From Diadema setosum (lineage: Eukaryota; Echinodermata; Echinoidea; Diadematoida; Diadematidae), in the NCBI GenBank assembly GCA_033980235.1, contig CM067059.1:18548100-18612099 (forward strand): 64,000 nucleotides of DNA, given 5' to 3'. Position 1 is the stretch's first letter. Each line of letters begins with the position of its first letter. Positions 11,984-23,460 of this stretch are shown piece by piece. The notes under the pieces were generated by a model that saw only the letters and a program-made list of their open reading frames with translations, was not told the DNA's origin and ran no database searches. A program made the position numbers and the translations under genes.

Positions 11984-13999
11984 TAGAAATTACAGAAGTG
12001 TGAAATGGAAAGCTGACATATCGCTTACCGCTTCTGTGGTTTGTACAGCCACTCAGGATGAGAATTCAGAATACTTTTAGCAAAGTGAAGTCATACTGTA
12101 TTACTTTATTTTGTCAATACACATTAATTTTGTACTTCATGGAAAGCGTATACACACGTCACAGATGTAACAAATCACTTTGTCTTTTGATAACAGCTTA
12201 AATGTTGTGTCTTGCATCAGACAACTTTTAACAGAATTTGAAAGAACACTTAATTCCATCAATTTGAACTTTCTTTTGTTGACTTTGAATACAGAATGTA
12301 AGCACAAAAGCAATTCATGTGCAAATATACCGAAATAAAAGTAGCAGCAATCCACATTGATATAACAGTCTCTATTCACATGGTAGATTTCCGGCTATCA
12401 AGTGAAATTTTTCTCTTTGTTTCTGACAATCAGCTTTAAAAAGCTCAAATGAAAACATTTTGGCACCTAAATTTTTGAAATCGACTGAACATTTTGGCAA
12501 AGTGACCGTTTTAAATACAAAATGAAACGCAATTGAACGCCAACAAAGAGTGTTAAATTTCATTTCAAGTTTTATGTTTGTCCATTAGTCACTTTCACGT
12601 GTTGTGATCAACATTATTATCATGTGTGACCTCCTTTGACAACTTATTTTAAGGGTATTTGCATATGAATCACCATAGTACATGTACTTACATTCTTCAT
12701 TCGATTTCACCAAGTGCGGGGTCACAATGCTTGAAATTAATTTTCTCTTCAGATTCTATGAAATGTTTTTGATACAAAACAAAATAGGCCTATTTGGGCA
12801 ATGATCTAAAGACAAAGTGGTCAGTCACTCTTGTTTATAGGTATACAATTTTTCATGTGTGTAGCATGAAATATTTGGGCAATTTCCAGAGTAACGACAC
12901 TTAATTTTTCATATTTTTAGACATTTCTTGTATCAAACTTGCTTTCATCAGAGCTTGCTTACATCATGTGAATGACCATCTCAATTGATTCCTCATGCTG
13001 CGCTTCTTCTGAAGAAATGTTTTATTTGCCCCTGCATGTTGTGTATAGTTAAAAAATTGAACTATTTGGGTGCTTTTCGGTGTAACCGACACTGGATTTT
13101 TCATATTTTTGGACTTTTCTTGTATCAGACTTGTTTTAATCATGTAAATAACCATCTCAACCGATTCCTCATGTCACATTTAGCCTGAAGAAATGTTTCA
13201 TTTGTCCTTGTATGTTGGAAAGTTCAAAAGTTATAGAAATTAATGATTTTCCTCGCAAATCCAAGATGGCCGTCAATTATCCCCATATGACACGATTTTT
13301 ACTTGGAAAGAAAAAAAAAGTTATCAAATAGACACCCTAAGGGATACAAAAAGGAGGGTGCATGGGGACCTCCCCCCCCCCCCATTCCTACCAGACTGTT
13401 AAGACAAAGTGGTTAGTCACTCTTATGAGGTATGAGATTGTCATGTATGTACATATATATGGACTATTTGGGCAATTTCTAGACTATAAACGACACTGGT
13501 TTTTCTCGCTTTTTTGGACTTTTCTTGATGAAACTTGCTTTAATCATGTAAATAACTATCTCAAACGATTCCTCATGCCGTATTTACTTTGAAGAAATGA
13601 TTTATTTGTCCCTGTATGTTGTGTAATTCAAAAGTTAAACAACTTGGGTATTTTTCGGTATAAATGACACTGAAATTTTCATATTTTTAGGCTTTTCTTG
13701 TTTCAAACTTGCTTTGACCATGTAAACAACCATTTCAATCCATTCCTCATGTCACACTTACCCTAAAGAAATGCTTTATTTGTAATTTTATGCTGTGTAG
13801 TTCAAAAGTGATGGAAATTAATGATTTTTCCCTGAAAATCCAAGATGGCTGCCAAGATGGCTGCCAATGACCCCCATGGGACACAATTTTTTCTTGGGAA
13901 CCAAAAAATTCATTAACTAGACACCCTAAGGGTTACAAAAAAGTAAGTTAAAAAAATGTGTTCGGAAGGTGCATGGGGACCCCCCATTCCTACCAGACT

Positions 14000-14610
14000 A
14001 TTAGTGCTGAGTAAACAGTTGCAACTGCTGCACCGAATGTGCAGTGTTCATCTATTCTTCAGATCATTTATGAGGCCGATATTACTGAAACTATACTCCT
14101 TCACAGAATTCAGAGATGTTGAAATCCCTAATCTGAATGTTTTCACTTCATGTTTTACTATTTTGACTTAGATAAAATAGATGAAAATTGACCCACATGT
14201 ACGATCTTTTCATCGCTCGCGGCGATCTCTTTTACAGTCCCACATATACAGATTCGTGTAAGTTCTCCACACATGGCAAAACTGTACACAATACATTGCA
14301 GTCTGAATGCAAATGAACATGGGCGGGGCCACCACAATTTCTTGGACTTTAAGAAGGCTTTCCTGATTGGTTAAAGGTGGGGAAGCTTTTTTCACGCTGG
14401 AAATCGTTTCCTTACACTGTCAGCCAATCACAAATGAGTTTATAGAGTGGTAGTGTCATAGCTTTTGAAGTAATGCGCTTTTTCTTCTTAAAAAACAAGC
14501 GATGAGGATTATTAACCATGCAGAATATTTATCTCACACAAGCGCCTTTTTTCCTAAAAACAAAATTTTGAAACTGACAGATTTGTTTAATTATAACTTA
14601 GGTTATCTTT
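14000..14610. other. Spacer between palindrome and LINE C-terminus
   Basis: AT-rich sequence with no recognisable coding or repeat ends. It ends near a run of about 18 T at 14,660, within the LINE region. Confidence 0.35.
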
Positions 14611-14880
14611 ATGTATAAATTTGCCTCAAAATATCCTCTTATTTTATTTCATTTCAATTTTTTTTTTTTTTTTTTTTTACTGATGTTCATAAGAAACAAT
14701 TCTGTCAACCACTATCCAACTCACCAACGTGATGCTCATCACCTTCCACACACTCAAACAATATTTGCTAAACAATTATGTATACAGGTCCGAAATATTG
14801 GAATGATCTCCCCACAGAAGTCGCAAGCTGTTTGTCATGACCATCCTTTAAGTGTAAACTTAGACAGCATTTATTGAGTA
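14611..14880 (+). pseudogene. LINE ORF2 C-terminal fragment
   Basis: The frame reads NNSVNHYPTHQRDAHHLP, then a TIFAKQLCIQV stretch, a NIGMISPQ segment, and an end near LDSIY. This is the pattern of the end of many CR1/L2-like ORF2 proteins (xxYxTRxxxxxxLPxxRTxxxxxxxxYxGxxxWNxLP). It has the same strand as the LINE pieces at 2,370-6,190, so it may be the far end of the same insertion with the middle deleted. It could also be a separate truncated copy. Confidence 0.65.
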
Positions 14881-15289
14881 GTTACACCACACAAGTGCAC
14901 TGACATTCCTTGTAATGCTTGGATGTTGCCATGCGAACAGACTTGTATAAGCATATGCCTGTAGTTGCTTGCACTCTCAAATTCCTGCCTATCAGCGTTT
15001 TCCTTCCACTTCTAGTAAAAGACCTTGGGTCGCGGCAAATACTGTCATTGTTTTTCCTTCTCTCTTCCTTCTTGCCGCACTGTGACTGGCACATGTATAT
15101 CACATGTGGGATACATGTCTTTCATTTCCGACACTTTCCGTATATTTTCAATGGAAGCCGTAATTTTAAGTCATGTCGCATTCACATTATCACACCTCTG
15201 TCAACACTGTTATCAGAGCAACTGCTAATTTGTGTGTAGCATGTGGTTACTTGTTCTCCTTTGATTGTACATGAGATGAATCTTCTATA

Positions 15290-15625
15290 CCCCGAGTAGG
15301 CCGTCAATTGTCATTCCTTTTTTTTTATTTATTTTTTTTTAGTTTGGTCTTTTGGTTGAACCAGTGCTCCTCATCCTATTCTTCACACTGGGCTTCTGTC
15401 GAGACCTTCACTCAACAAGCTTGCTTTTAAGTAGGTTCCAATGTATTTCTCTATAGCATTCTTTCACTTTAATTAAAACTTACACATTGACTGCTAGGTA
15501 CTATGTTCATACTTTTTTTCCCCTGGTATATCCCAGCTGGACACTATGTATTATTATATTTTGTTATATTTTATGTATTTACCACCGAAAAATCAAAATA
15601 AAATTGATATTGAAATTGAAATTGC
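15290..15625 (+). mobile_element. Likely LINE 3' UTR and ATTGAA-type tail
   Basis: AT-rich sequence ending AAATAAAATTGATATTGAAA and further ATTGAAATTG repeats at about 15,594-15,624. Short ATTGAA repeats are the usual 3' tail of CR1/L2-like LINEs. It fits as the end of the fragment at 14,611-14,880. Confidence 0.6.
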
Positions 15626-15967
15626 ATGCTTGCATTCATGAATGTACCACATATTTCATATATCAAGGCTTAAAAGATATTTTCTTGATCAGTTCTTTAA
15701 ATGATCAAGAGCCACAGTGAAGAACTAAGAAAAAAAGCAGCAAAGTTGGCAATTCTTTTACCCTCTGAGATGACATACATTGCACCGAGTCATGAAAAGC
15801 AAAATTTGACCCTTTTCTACTGTGTTTTGCCAATATCAGTTGATTTGTAAAAGTACCAAAAAATAAAATCACAAAATATATATTGTTGCTGGGATGACAA
15901 GACATTGTATCTTAAATTTTGGTGAAATTGACTTTTTTTTTTTGGATCAATGGTCAGATAATCAGTT

Positions 15968-16146
15968 AAGTGATGTCCTGTCCAAATTCTAGCTCTCTTA
16001 CCCCCAAAAATGAAGCCACCACCACATGTCAAAGGAAAGACTCTCCCATTTGATAAGATACTTTGGCTGCCATGTTTTTTTGCTCTCCTGAACATTTGAC
16101 ATTTTGTAGATACGAGGTCTCGTCGCCCCAGCGATGATATATACAT
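15968..16146. repeat. Interspersed repeat N, copy 1
   Basis: About 175 bp from TGATGTCCTGTCCAAAT to CGTCGCCCCAGCGATGATAT. It matches 30,294-30,466 in the same orientation at high identity, including CTTTGGCTGCCATGTTTTTT. Class unknown. The minus strand is open in this copy (SLGRRDL, MFRRAKKHGSQS). Confidence 0.8.
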
Positions 16147-16398
16147 GAATATATCGTTTACAATAGAACAGCAGTATCATGGTCACAGTATTACATAGAT
16201 ATCAAATATGGACACAGTTAAAAAACAAGATGTTCAAATTTCAACTTTACTTAAAAGGAAAGAAGGTAAGTTCAGCAGCAAAGTAGGGAAGTTCAACAGA
16301 AATGTAGAAGTATTGATTCCCACAGGTAGATAGTCAAGCTGATTTATTAACAAAGTTTTTACCAAATATTTGGCAAGACTGAAAAGCACACATTCCAC
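16147..16398. other. Unassigned intron sequence
   Basis: AT-rich, no gene or clear repeat end, running up to the first base of family B. Confidence 0.35.
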
Positions 16399-16734
16399 AC
16401 AAGAGACCCAGGGGTCTCGCGCTCACCTGAGTATTGCAAGTTCACCTTCCATGCATTCTTGCAGATGACTACCTGAGAACTGTACAAACTTGGGAAGGGG
16501 CAGCTTTGAGGGCTTCAAAGGGGCATGGTGTCCACATGCATAATCTACCACATAGGTGAGAATACCTGCTAAGTACATTGTACTTTTATACAAATTTAAT
16601 GAAAAAAAAAATCAAATATAAAAATTGCCCCCCCCATTTGATCTTCACCCAACCCTTAGATCTATTATAAATAACCTTGAAAGTGCATTCATAAATGTAT
16701 TTTTCTGAGTATTTCCGGTTTAAAAAAAAAAAAA
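16399..16734 (+). mobile_element. Family B hairpin-capped element, 5' fragment
   Basis: It starts ACAAGAGACCCAGGGGTCTC, a short palindrome, followed by GCTCACCTGAGTATTGC. These are the same starts as the complete copy at 60,968-62,015. It stops in an A-run where family A begins, so A probably inserted into it. No 3' half follows directly. Confidence 0.75.
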
Positions 16735-17900
16735 AACTAGAAATGTCGCTATGGCGACTGGTTTATATAGCGACTGGTATGCCTCCGCCATAATGCATGA
16801 TTCTCCTAATAGGTCTAGATAGTACATGTGGACAATGTGTGATTACATTTCCACAAAATTGGCAAAATATTAAAATGACACGTTTGTCACAAATGTGTTG
16901 AATGTACACCTTCCCTGACCTAGGTTTAATTGGATGAATAGGAGAGCATGTATTTGGGATTTAAGGACTGTAACTTGACTTTGACCCATTCAAACGTTTA
17001 TGCATTGAGTAATTTTCAAGGTATGGAGAAAAAGTGGAATTTCTGTACTGAATAGTAAATTGTTCCCTTTTTCATCTGGCCTTTCACCCTAAAATTCGTT
17101 AGATAATCACTGTCAGGCAGAACATGCATAAATATGTAGTACGTTTCAAGATAATCTGAGCCACTTCCGAGATATGGAGGAAAAACTTAGTTCAGCACTT
17201 TCCCTTGATCTTTGACCTTTTGACCTTTGAGGCAAAAACAAAAGAAAAAAAAAACTTTCCAGAGAATCTCTATTAGGTTATACATGCATACACCAAGTGT
17301 AAAAAAAATAATCCTGCTGGCATTGCATAAACAAGAGGGAAATAGTAAAATTTTGAAGTGTTGCCCTTGACCTTTGACCCCTGACCTTTGACCCCATGAA
17401 CCCTAAATTCTCTAGATAATCACTGCCAGTCAGTACATGTAAATATACTATGTTCCATGAAGATACCTTGAACAATTTCCAAGGTACAAAGAAAAAAAGT
17501 GAAGTTTTAATGTTTTTACTTGACCTTTTGACCTTTGACCTCATGACCCAAACTTTCACCAATGAATCTTAATCGGGTAATACATGTATACACTAAGTTT
17601 CAAGAAAATATCTTCAGGCATTGCATAGATATGATGGAAATAGTGAAATTTTATGTATTTGACCTTGACCTTTTGACCTTTGACCTTGAGCATGTGCACC
17701 CAAAAGTTGATAGGCACAACTTCACCCCCTAATACACATACATGCCAAGTTTCATTAGGATACCTCAAAAGGTTTTGATAGTTACCCTGTCCACAAAATT
17801 CATTACGGACGGACGGAAGGACGGACGGACGGACGAAAGGACGGACGGACGGACAACCCGAAAACATAATGCCTCTGGTACCACTTCGTGGCGGAGGCAT
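16735..17900 (+). mobile_element. Family A hairpin-capped element, copy 1
   Basis: It starts AACTAGAAATGTCGCTATGG with stem GTCGC/GCGAC, then ATGCCTCCGCCATAATG. Repeated TTGACCTTTTGACCTTTGAC blocks fill the middle. The 3' part has CCACAAAATTCATTACGGAC, a GGAC/GGAA tract (17,806-17,853), and a terminal hairpin TGCCTCTGGT...GGCGGAGGCAT. It is inserted at a poly-A run and is noncoding. The 5' GCCTCCGCC is complementary to the 3' hairpin arm. Confidence 0.88.
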
Positions 17901-19376
17901 AAAAAAATATATATATATATATAATTATATGTATGTATACACAGTGAAACCCTGTTTTAACGAGTTCAGTTATACCAAGGAACAGCTAATGAGGTGATCG
18001 CGTCGGTCCTATTTTCCTTTGTGTGTAAATCTATGGCAAAACGAATCGGTTATAATGAGTTCTGTTATAACAAGATTCCGGTTATAACGAGGACATTTTC
18101 GATACATCATGATAAAGAAAAATATAAGTAATTTGATAGGATACAATGGGGTTCCATTTCTTGACCTGCCGCTTCAAACATGCAACAAATGAAACACTGA
18201 AAACTGAATTCACCCTATCCATGTCTCTTTCACGTTCTGCAGAGACTGGGGTGAACACAGTAATGCGCATTAGGATACACGCATGTGCACTGTGGATGTA
18301 TACGATCCCAATGCCATCTCTCTACATGTACTATCTGAAGCGAGAAGAATCAGAAAAAAAAAACATGTTAGGCCCAATCCCGCCGTTATCCCTCATTATC
18401 AGTGACGAATAATCAAGTACCATTCCTTCCATGTTTTCTTCTAAACCACGCAATACGACACAGGAATACCTTCCGATGTTCCTACTAATACGGAACATAA
18501 TCATTCGATTTTCTTTAACGAGATACACGTGCGTAATATTAGGTCAGACCACAACGCAACGAGAAAAAAAATAATAAAGCATTAAAAAACAATTCATGTA
18601 GCGACACTCATGGCCAAAAATATTTTTTGGAATGCGTGTGCAACTCAACATTATATCCTTTCCATTTTTAGTTCCGACTTCCAGTTGTTTCCTGATTAGT
18701 AAACATGAGCGTGTATGTACATATAAAGTACAATATATGATTTAAGCCAAAATAATTAATAAAATCATTGCAACCCCACCGGGTGACAGTAGCGTAAAAA
18801 TAGTTGAATAACGCATGTTAATCTACTTGAGTCGGTGTTCAGAAAAAGAAACAATAACAGTTTGAATAGATCTAGATTTGTTCATTATCATTGAACACTG
18901 CACTTCACCATAAAGATTTTTATTTTTTTCAGAATGGTCTAGGAGGTACAGATTTGCTTAAAAAGGATCACAACCTTCCAAATTCTAACCTGTCGCATAT
19001 TTTTCAAGAACGGATGTACAAAACGTGAAGAGATTTTTGGAAGAAAATAACATATTTTTAATTCCTTTGGGCACAAATACATGAAATCACAGCATTCCCG
19101 CTGGGCACTGACAGCATAAAATACCTCCCAAGATACGGTAAAAAATGCACGTAAGTTACTCCATTTGCGCTCGTGTTTAGAAAAACACATTTTATACAAT
19201 CTCATTTTGTTTGTTGTCATTTTACACTGTATTTCACAACAAAAAATATTCTTTCCGAATGGTTCAATACAAGAGGAAGAAATAGGTGAAGACAGAATCA
19301 CGAATATGATCCTGCCCAGTAGGCCTACTTCTCAAGAACTTATGTGCAACTATAATGCGAAGTGATTTTCAGAAGA
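17901..19376. other. Intron sequence with one pogo-like repeat end
   Basis: At 17,942-18,105 lies ACAGTGAAACCCTGTTTTAA followed by repeated GGTTATAACGAG words. This is the look of a pogo/Tigger-like terminus, but I find no partner end. The rest is AT-rich with unrecognised short frames, including a 120-codon minus-strand frame at 18,939-19,301 that resembles nothing I know. Confidence 0.5.
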
Positions 19377-20775
19377 AACTAGAAATGTCGCTTTGGCGAC
19401 TGGTATGCCTCCGCCATAATGCATGATTTTCCCAATAGGTCTAGATAGTACATGTGGACAATGTGTGATTACATTTTCACAAAATTGGCAAAATATTGAA
19501 ATGACAAGTTTGTCACAAATGTGTTGAATGTTCACCTTCCTTGACCTAGGTTTAATTGGATGAATAGGAGAGCATGTATCTAGGGATTTAAGGACTTTAA
19601 CTTGACTTTGACCCATTCATACATTTAGGCATTGAGTAATTTTCAAGGTACAGGTGTGGAGAAAAAGTGCAATTTCTGAATTGAATAGTAAATTGTTACC
19701 ATTTTCATCTGGCCCTTGACCCTAAAATTCATAAGATAATTACTTTCAGGTAGAACATGCATAATATGTACTAAGTTTCAAGATACAACTGTAACTTGAG
19801 CCACTTCCGAGATATGGAGGAAAAAGTTAGTTCAGCACTTTCACTTGATCTTTGACCTTTTGTCCTTTGATGCAAAAAAAGAAGAAAAAAAAACTTTCCA
19901 GAGAATTTCTATTAGGTTACACACGCATACACCAAGTGTAAAAAAAATAACCCTGCTGGCATTGCATAAATATGAGGGTAATAGTAAAATTTTGAAGTCT
20001 TGCACTTGACCTTTGACCCCATGAACCCTACATTCTCTAGATAATCACTTCCAGTCAGTACATGTATATACTATGTTCCATGAACATACCTTGAACAATT
20101 TTCCAAGGTACGGAGAAAAAAAAAAGAAGTTTTAATATGTTTACTTGACCTTTTGACCTTTGACCTCATGACCCAAACTTTCACCAGAGAATCTTAATTG
20201 GGTAATACATGTATACACTAAGTTTCAAGAAAATCTCTTCAGGCATTCAATAGATATGGTGGAAAAAGTGAAATTTTATGTATTTGACCCTGACCTTTTG
20301 ACCTTTGACCTCATGACCCAAACTTTCACCAGAGAATCTTAATTGGGTAATACATGTATACACTAAGTTTCAAGAAAATCTCTTCAGGCATTCAATAGAT
20401 ATGGTGGAAATAGTGAAATTTTATGTATTTGACCCTGACCTTTTGACCTTTGACCTCATGACCCAAACTTTCACCAGAGAATCTTAATTGGATAATACAT
20501 GTATACACTAAGTTTCAAGAAAATATCTTCAGGCATTCAATAGATATGGTGGAAATAGTGAAATTTTATGTATTTGACCTTGACCTTTGACCTTGAGCAT
20601 GTGCACCCAAAAGTTGATAGGCACAACTTCACCCCCTAATACACATACATGCCAAGTTTCATTAGGATACCTCAACAGGTTTCGATAGTTACCTTGTCCA
20701 CAAAATTCATTACGGACGGACGGACGGACAACCCGAAAACATAATGCCTCCGGCACCACTTCGTGGCGGAGGCAT
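19377..20775 (+). mobile_element. Family A hairpin-capped element, copy 2
   Basis: It has the same start (AACTAGAAATGTCGC) and end (CCTCCGGCACCACTTCGTGG then CGGAGGCAT) as copy 1. A ~130-bp block containing GACCTCATGACCCAAACTTT is repeated in tandem at about 20,160-20,570, so this copy is longer. The GGAC tract is short (20,714-20,730). Confidence 0.88.
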
Positions 20776-20934
20776 AAAAACAAAACTCTTTTCAACCACA
20801 TCTTTCTTTTTTTGTATCAATTTTATTCACAAGTTCCCCTTTATTCTCTCAATAATAATGATCCATACTTGTGTAATAACAATGCAAAGACTGCTCTTAA
20901 GTTTAATTGATGGGTATATGACTTTGTGCTTATC

Positions 20935-21646
20935 ATGTCTCCGCGACGAAATGGTGCCGGAGGCATTACGTTTTCGGGTTGTTTCGATCCGTCCGTCCGT
21001 ACATCTGTCTGTCCCCATTTGTTTATGCGATAACTTGAGTAATATTGAGTGGAATTTTACCAAACTTGGTCCAAGTATAAAGTATCATGGGGCAATTAGT
21101 TGATTAGATTTTGGGTGAAATCGGCAAGAGGCTAAAGATCAAAGGTCAAGGTCATACCATGAAATTGTATCCTTTTACGCGATAACTGAAGACTGGATCA
21201 AGCAGATTTCACCAAACTTTGTCCAAGGATGATGTATGATGGGGCAATTTCTTGATTAGTTATGAGAGAAATCAGCCAGAGGTCAAATGTCAAAAATCAA
21301 GGTCAAATCCTCAGATTCATCTGTTTACATGATAACTCGAGACTGGATGAAGCAACTTTCACCAAACTTGGTCCAAGGATGACGTATGATGGGGCAATTA
21401 AGTAAGTAGTTTTTGAGTGAAATTGGCAAGAGGTCAAATGTCAAAAGGTCAAGGTCAAATGCTAAAAATTTTGCTATTTCCCCCATATCTATGCAATGCC
21501 TGAAGGTATTTTCTTGAAACTCTGTGTAGACCTGAACTATTGAATAAAGATTCTCCAGAGAGCATCTCAGGTCATGAGGTCAAAGGTCAAAGGTCAGGTG
21601 AAAATGTTGAAATTGCACTTTTTCATATCTCGCAAATGGTTCAAGG
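20935..21646 (-). mobile_element. Inverted A-like element (A'), 3' part
   Basis: On the plus strand it opens with the terminal hairpin ATGTCTCCGCGAC...GTGCCGGAGGCAT, then GTCCGTCCGT, then AGGTCAAAGGTCA-type words. This is family A architecture in reverse. It breaks at GGTTCAAGGTA where the 8-kb TA-flanked element begins, and resumes at 29,618 with TCTTCATGGAACTTGG. Confidence 0.78.
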
Positions 21647-22449
21647 TACAGTCAACCTCGCGTAAGTCAACATAATCGGGACTGAGCAAAATACGTTGAC
21701 TTACGCGAATGTCGACTTACGCGTAAGTCAACATTTTGTTGACTTATAAATGAAAACTAATTTCCCCTGTACAGAGTAAGATTAGGATCACGATGCGGAT
21801 TGCAACCCAAATCTTACTCCTTTTGCCGCCAAAACATGCCAACTGACATCAACAACAATAATGCTTTAGTTTATGCATAAATATCGTGCGGGTTAGTAAC
21901 GACAACGCACATTTCCCAAATCTTTAGAGAGATTTTGAGAGGGAGGGATCAGAAACCTAGGCCCGTTTCTAGACACTTTTTTAAAACTTGGTTTGAAATA
22001 TCAAACGCAAATTCCCCAAATTGCATTAAACTTTGCAATTTAAATTCAAGAGCGTCGCTGCGAAGATATGCGTGTGATTTCGTATGATTCTGTCTAGATG
22101 ATTCTGTATGATTTCGTATGATTCTGTTCAGTGCCGACTGAGTTGAAATATGTGTGATTTTCCTTCCCTAAGTCGCCATATTTGTTTTGCTTAAATTTCT
22201 ATTGCCATACTCTGAAAATGAATTGTTCTCGCCCTCCGATTCGCAACATTAATTACCGCTCTGTACAGCGCAGGCGTGTCTGAAATAAAAAGAAGAAAAG
22301 TTTGTTCATCCGAAAACGACATCTTTCGGACTACTAACCTTCGTAAAAACAAACCTCTTTCCATTGTCGGACTAATTTAACTTTGGACTATGATTTAAAC
22401 CTTCGGTATAGCGAACTTTAACAATAATTCATCGTTTTTTCACTGACAT

Positions 22450-23166
22450 TTCGTGAAGCTGCATGCATTTCGGTAGTTTGAAACGTGTAAATGTTGCGAT
22501 GTCTTTCCCCTGCAAGTGCAGACTGTTACGAAATAAAAAATAATGCGAGTCTTTTCAACAATAACGCACTTCCATAAATTTTTATGCTTTTAAACGCAGT
22601 TTCTAGTTTCAGACAAAAAAACACAAGTCTTTTCTGCAACGCTCTTGCGTTTTAAATACAGCGTTGCTTGTGATTTGATGGACCTGCATTTGATTTTTAG
22701 AGTTGCGTTAAAACGCAATTGAATTTAAATTTCCTACAATTTTCTAGTTTCGTACGATTATCAAACGCAAGTCTTTTCAGCGTTCCGTGTGATTTGAGGG
22801 ACTTGCATTTGATTTTCAGAGTTGCGTTTAATTCTTAATTTTGCTTACGAAATAAAAAATAATGCAAGTCTTTTCAACAATAACACACTTCCCTATCTGT
22901 TTAGAGATGCGTTTAAACGCAGTTTCTTATAGTTACGTACGAAAACTGCAAGTCTTCTCTGCAATGCTCTTGCGTTTAAATACAGCGTTACGTGTGATTT
23001 GATGGACTTGCATTTAATTTTTAGAGTTGCGTTTAAACGCAATTGAGTTAAAAAAAAGTTTCCTACAATTTTCTAGTTTCGTATGATTATCAAATGCAAG
23101 TCTTTTCAGCATTCTGTGTGATTTGCTGGACTTGCATTTGATTTTTAGAGTTGCGTTTAAACGCAA
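22450..23166. repeat. ~320-bp satellite, left portion
   Basis: Units carry GCGTTTAAACGCA, TTTCCTACAATTTTCTAG, CAAGTCTTTTCAGC and GTGTGATTTGATGGACTTGC. Units start near 22,531 and 22,853. It continues at 28,562-29,010 beyond the DIRS element. Confidence 0.8.
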
Positions 23167-23286
23167 TAGAAAGATTAAACGAGAACTTACCTGTTCGAAG
23201 CTTTAATCTCAATTCCATTAAGTAATAAGAGGGTGATATTACGTCAGGAGAGAGCCCACCATGTGTGCATGCGCAGTAGAACCAAT
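23167..23286 (-). repeat. DIRS 3' terminal repeat with extension
   Basis: Bases 23,211-23,286 match, in inverted orientation, 28,488-28,560 (shared TGATATTACGTCAGGAGAGA and TGCGCATGCACACATGG complement). The outer 44 bases are an extension absent from the 5' end. In element orientation the extension contains ACAGGTAAGT, a perfect splice-donor-like word. Confidence 0.85.
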
Positions 23287-23460
23287 TTTTGAAGAGTGAA
23301 AAATGGATTGTCACTAGATGAAAGATATATAACGGGAACTTGCAATCCTGTTCGAAACAAAGCTGACTTACACTCCTGTTAGAACAGCAGGGTGGGAGTG
23401 GAGGGGACGTAATATCACCCTCTTACAAGGAAAAGTAGAAATTACGCGGTGCGTAATATA

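Larger units (their letters stand above)
7078..13999. repeat. Giant 6.9-kb imperfect palindrome (head-to-head inverted repeat)
   Basis: The sequence starting AGTCTGGTAGGAATGGGG at 7,078 returns in inverted form ending at 13,999. The match continues inward: the GGCGGCCATCTTGG units, the XxxPFDPGQG coding block (9,480-9,510 against 11,815-11,840), the LPPGR/LLQP block (10,150 against 11,690) and the NQE..DTRVV block (10,870 against 11,040). The arms meet near 10,960 around AGGAATGTAACAG...CTGTTACATTCTT. The left arm is longer because it holds a 560-bp MITE and one extra ~385-bp tandem unit. Arms differ by many substitutions and small indels, so the structure is old. Confidence 0.88.

Noticed and set aside
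17556..17900. Minus-strand frames reading VRPSVRPSV in family A (also at 20,529, 45,549 and 59,778)
   Set aside because: These are translations of the GGAC/GTCC tract and GACCTT repeats, which recur in every copy with differing frames. Not genes.
17942..18105. Complete pogo/Tigger element
   Set aside because: Only one end (ACAGTGAAACCCTG with GGTTATAACGAG words) was found. Without the partner end it is kept as a fragment only.
18939..19301. 120-codon minus-strand frame
   Set aside because: No recognisable motif, low-complexity surroundings, no splice or start support.
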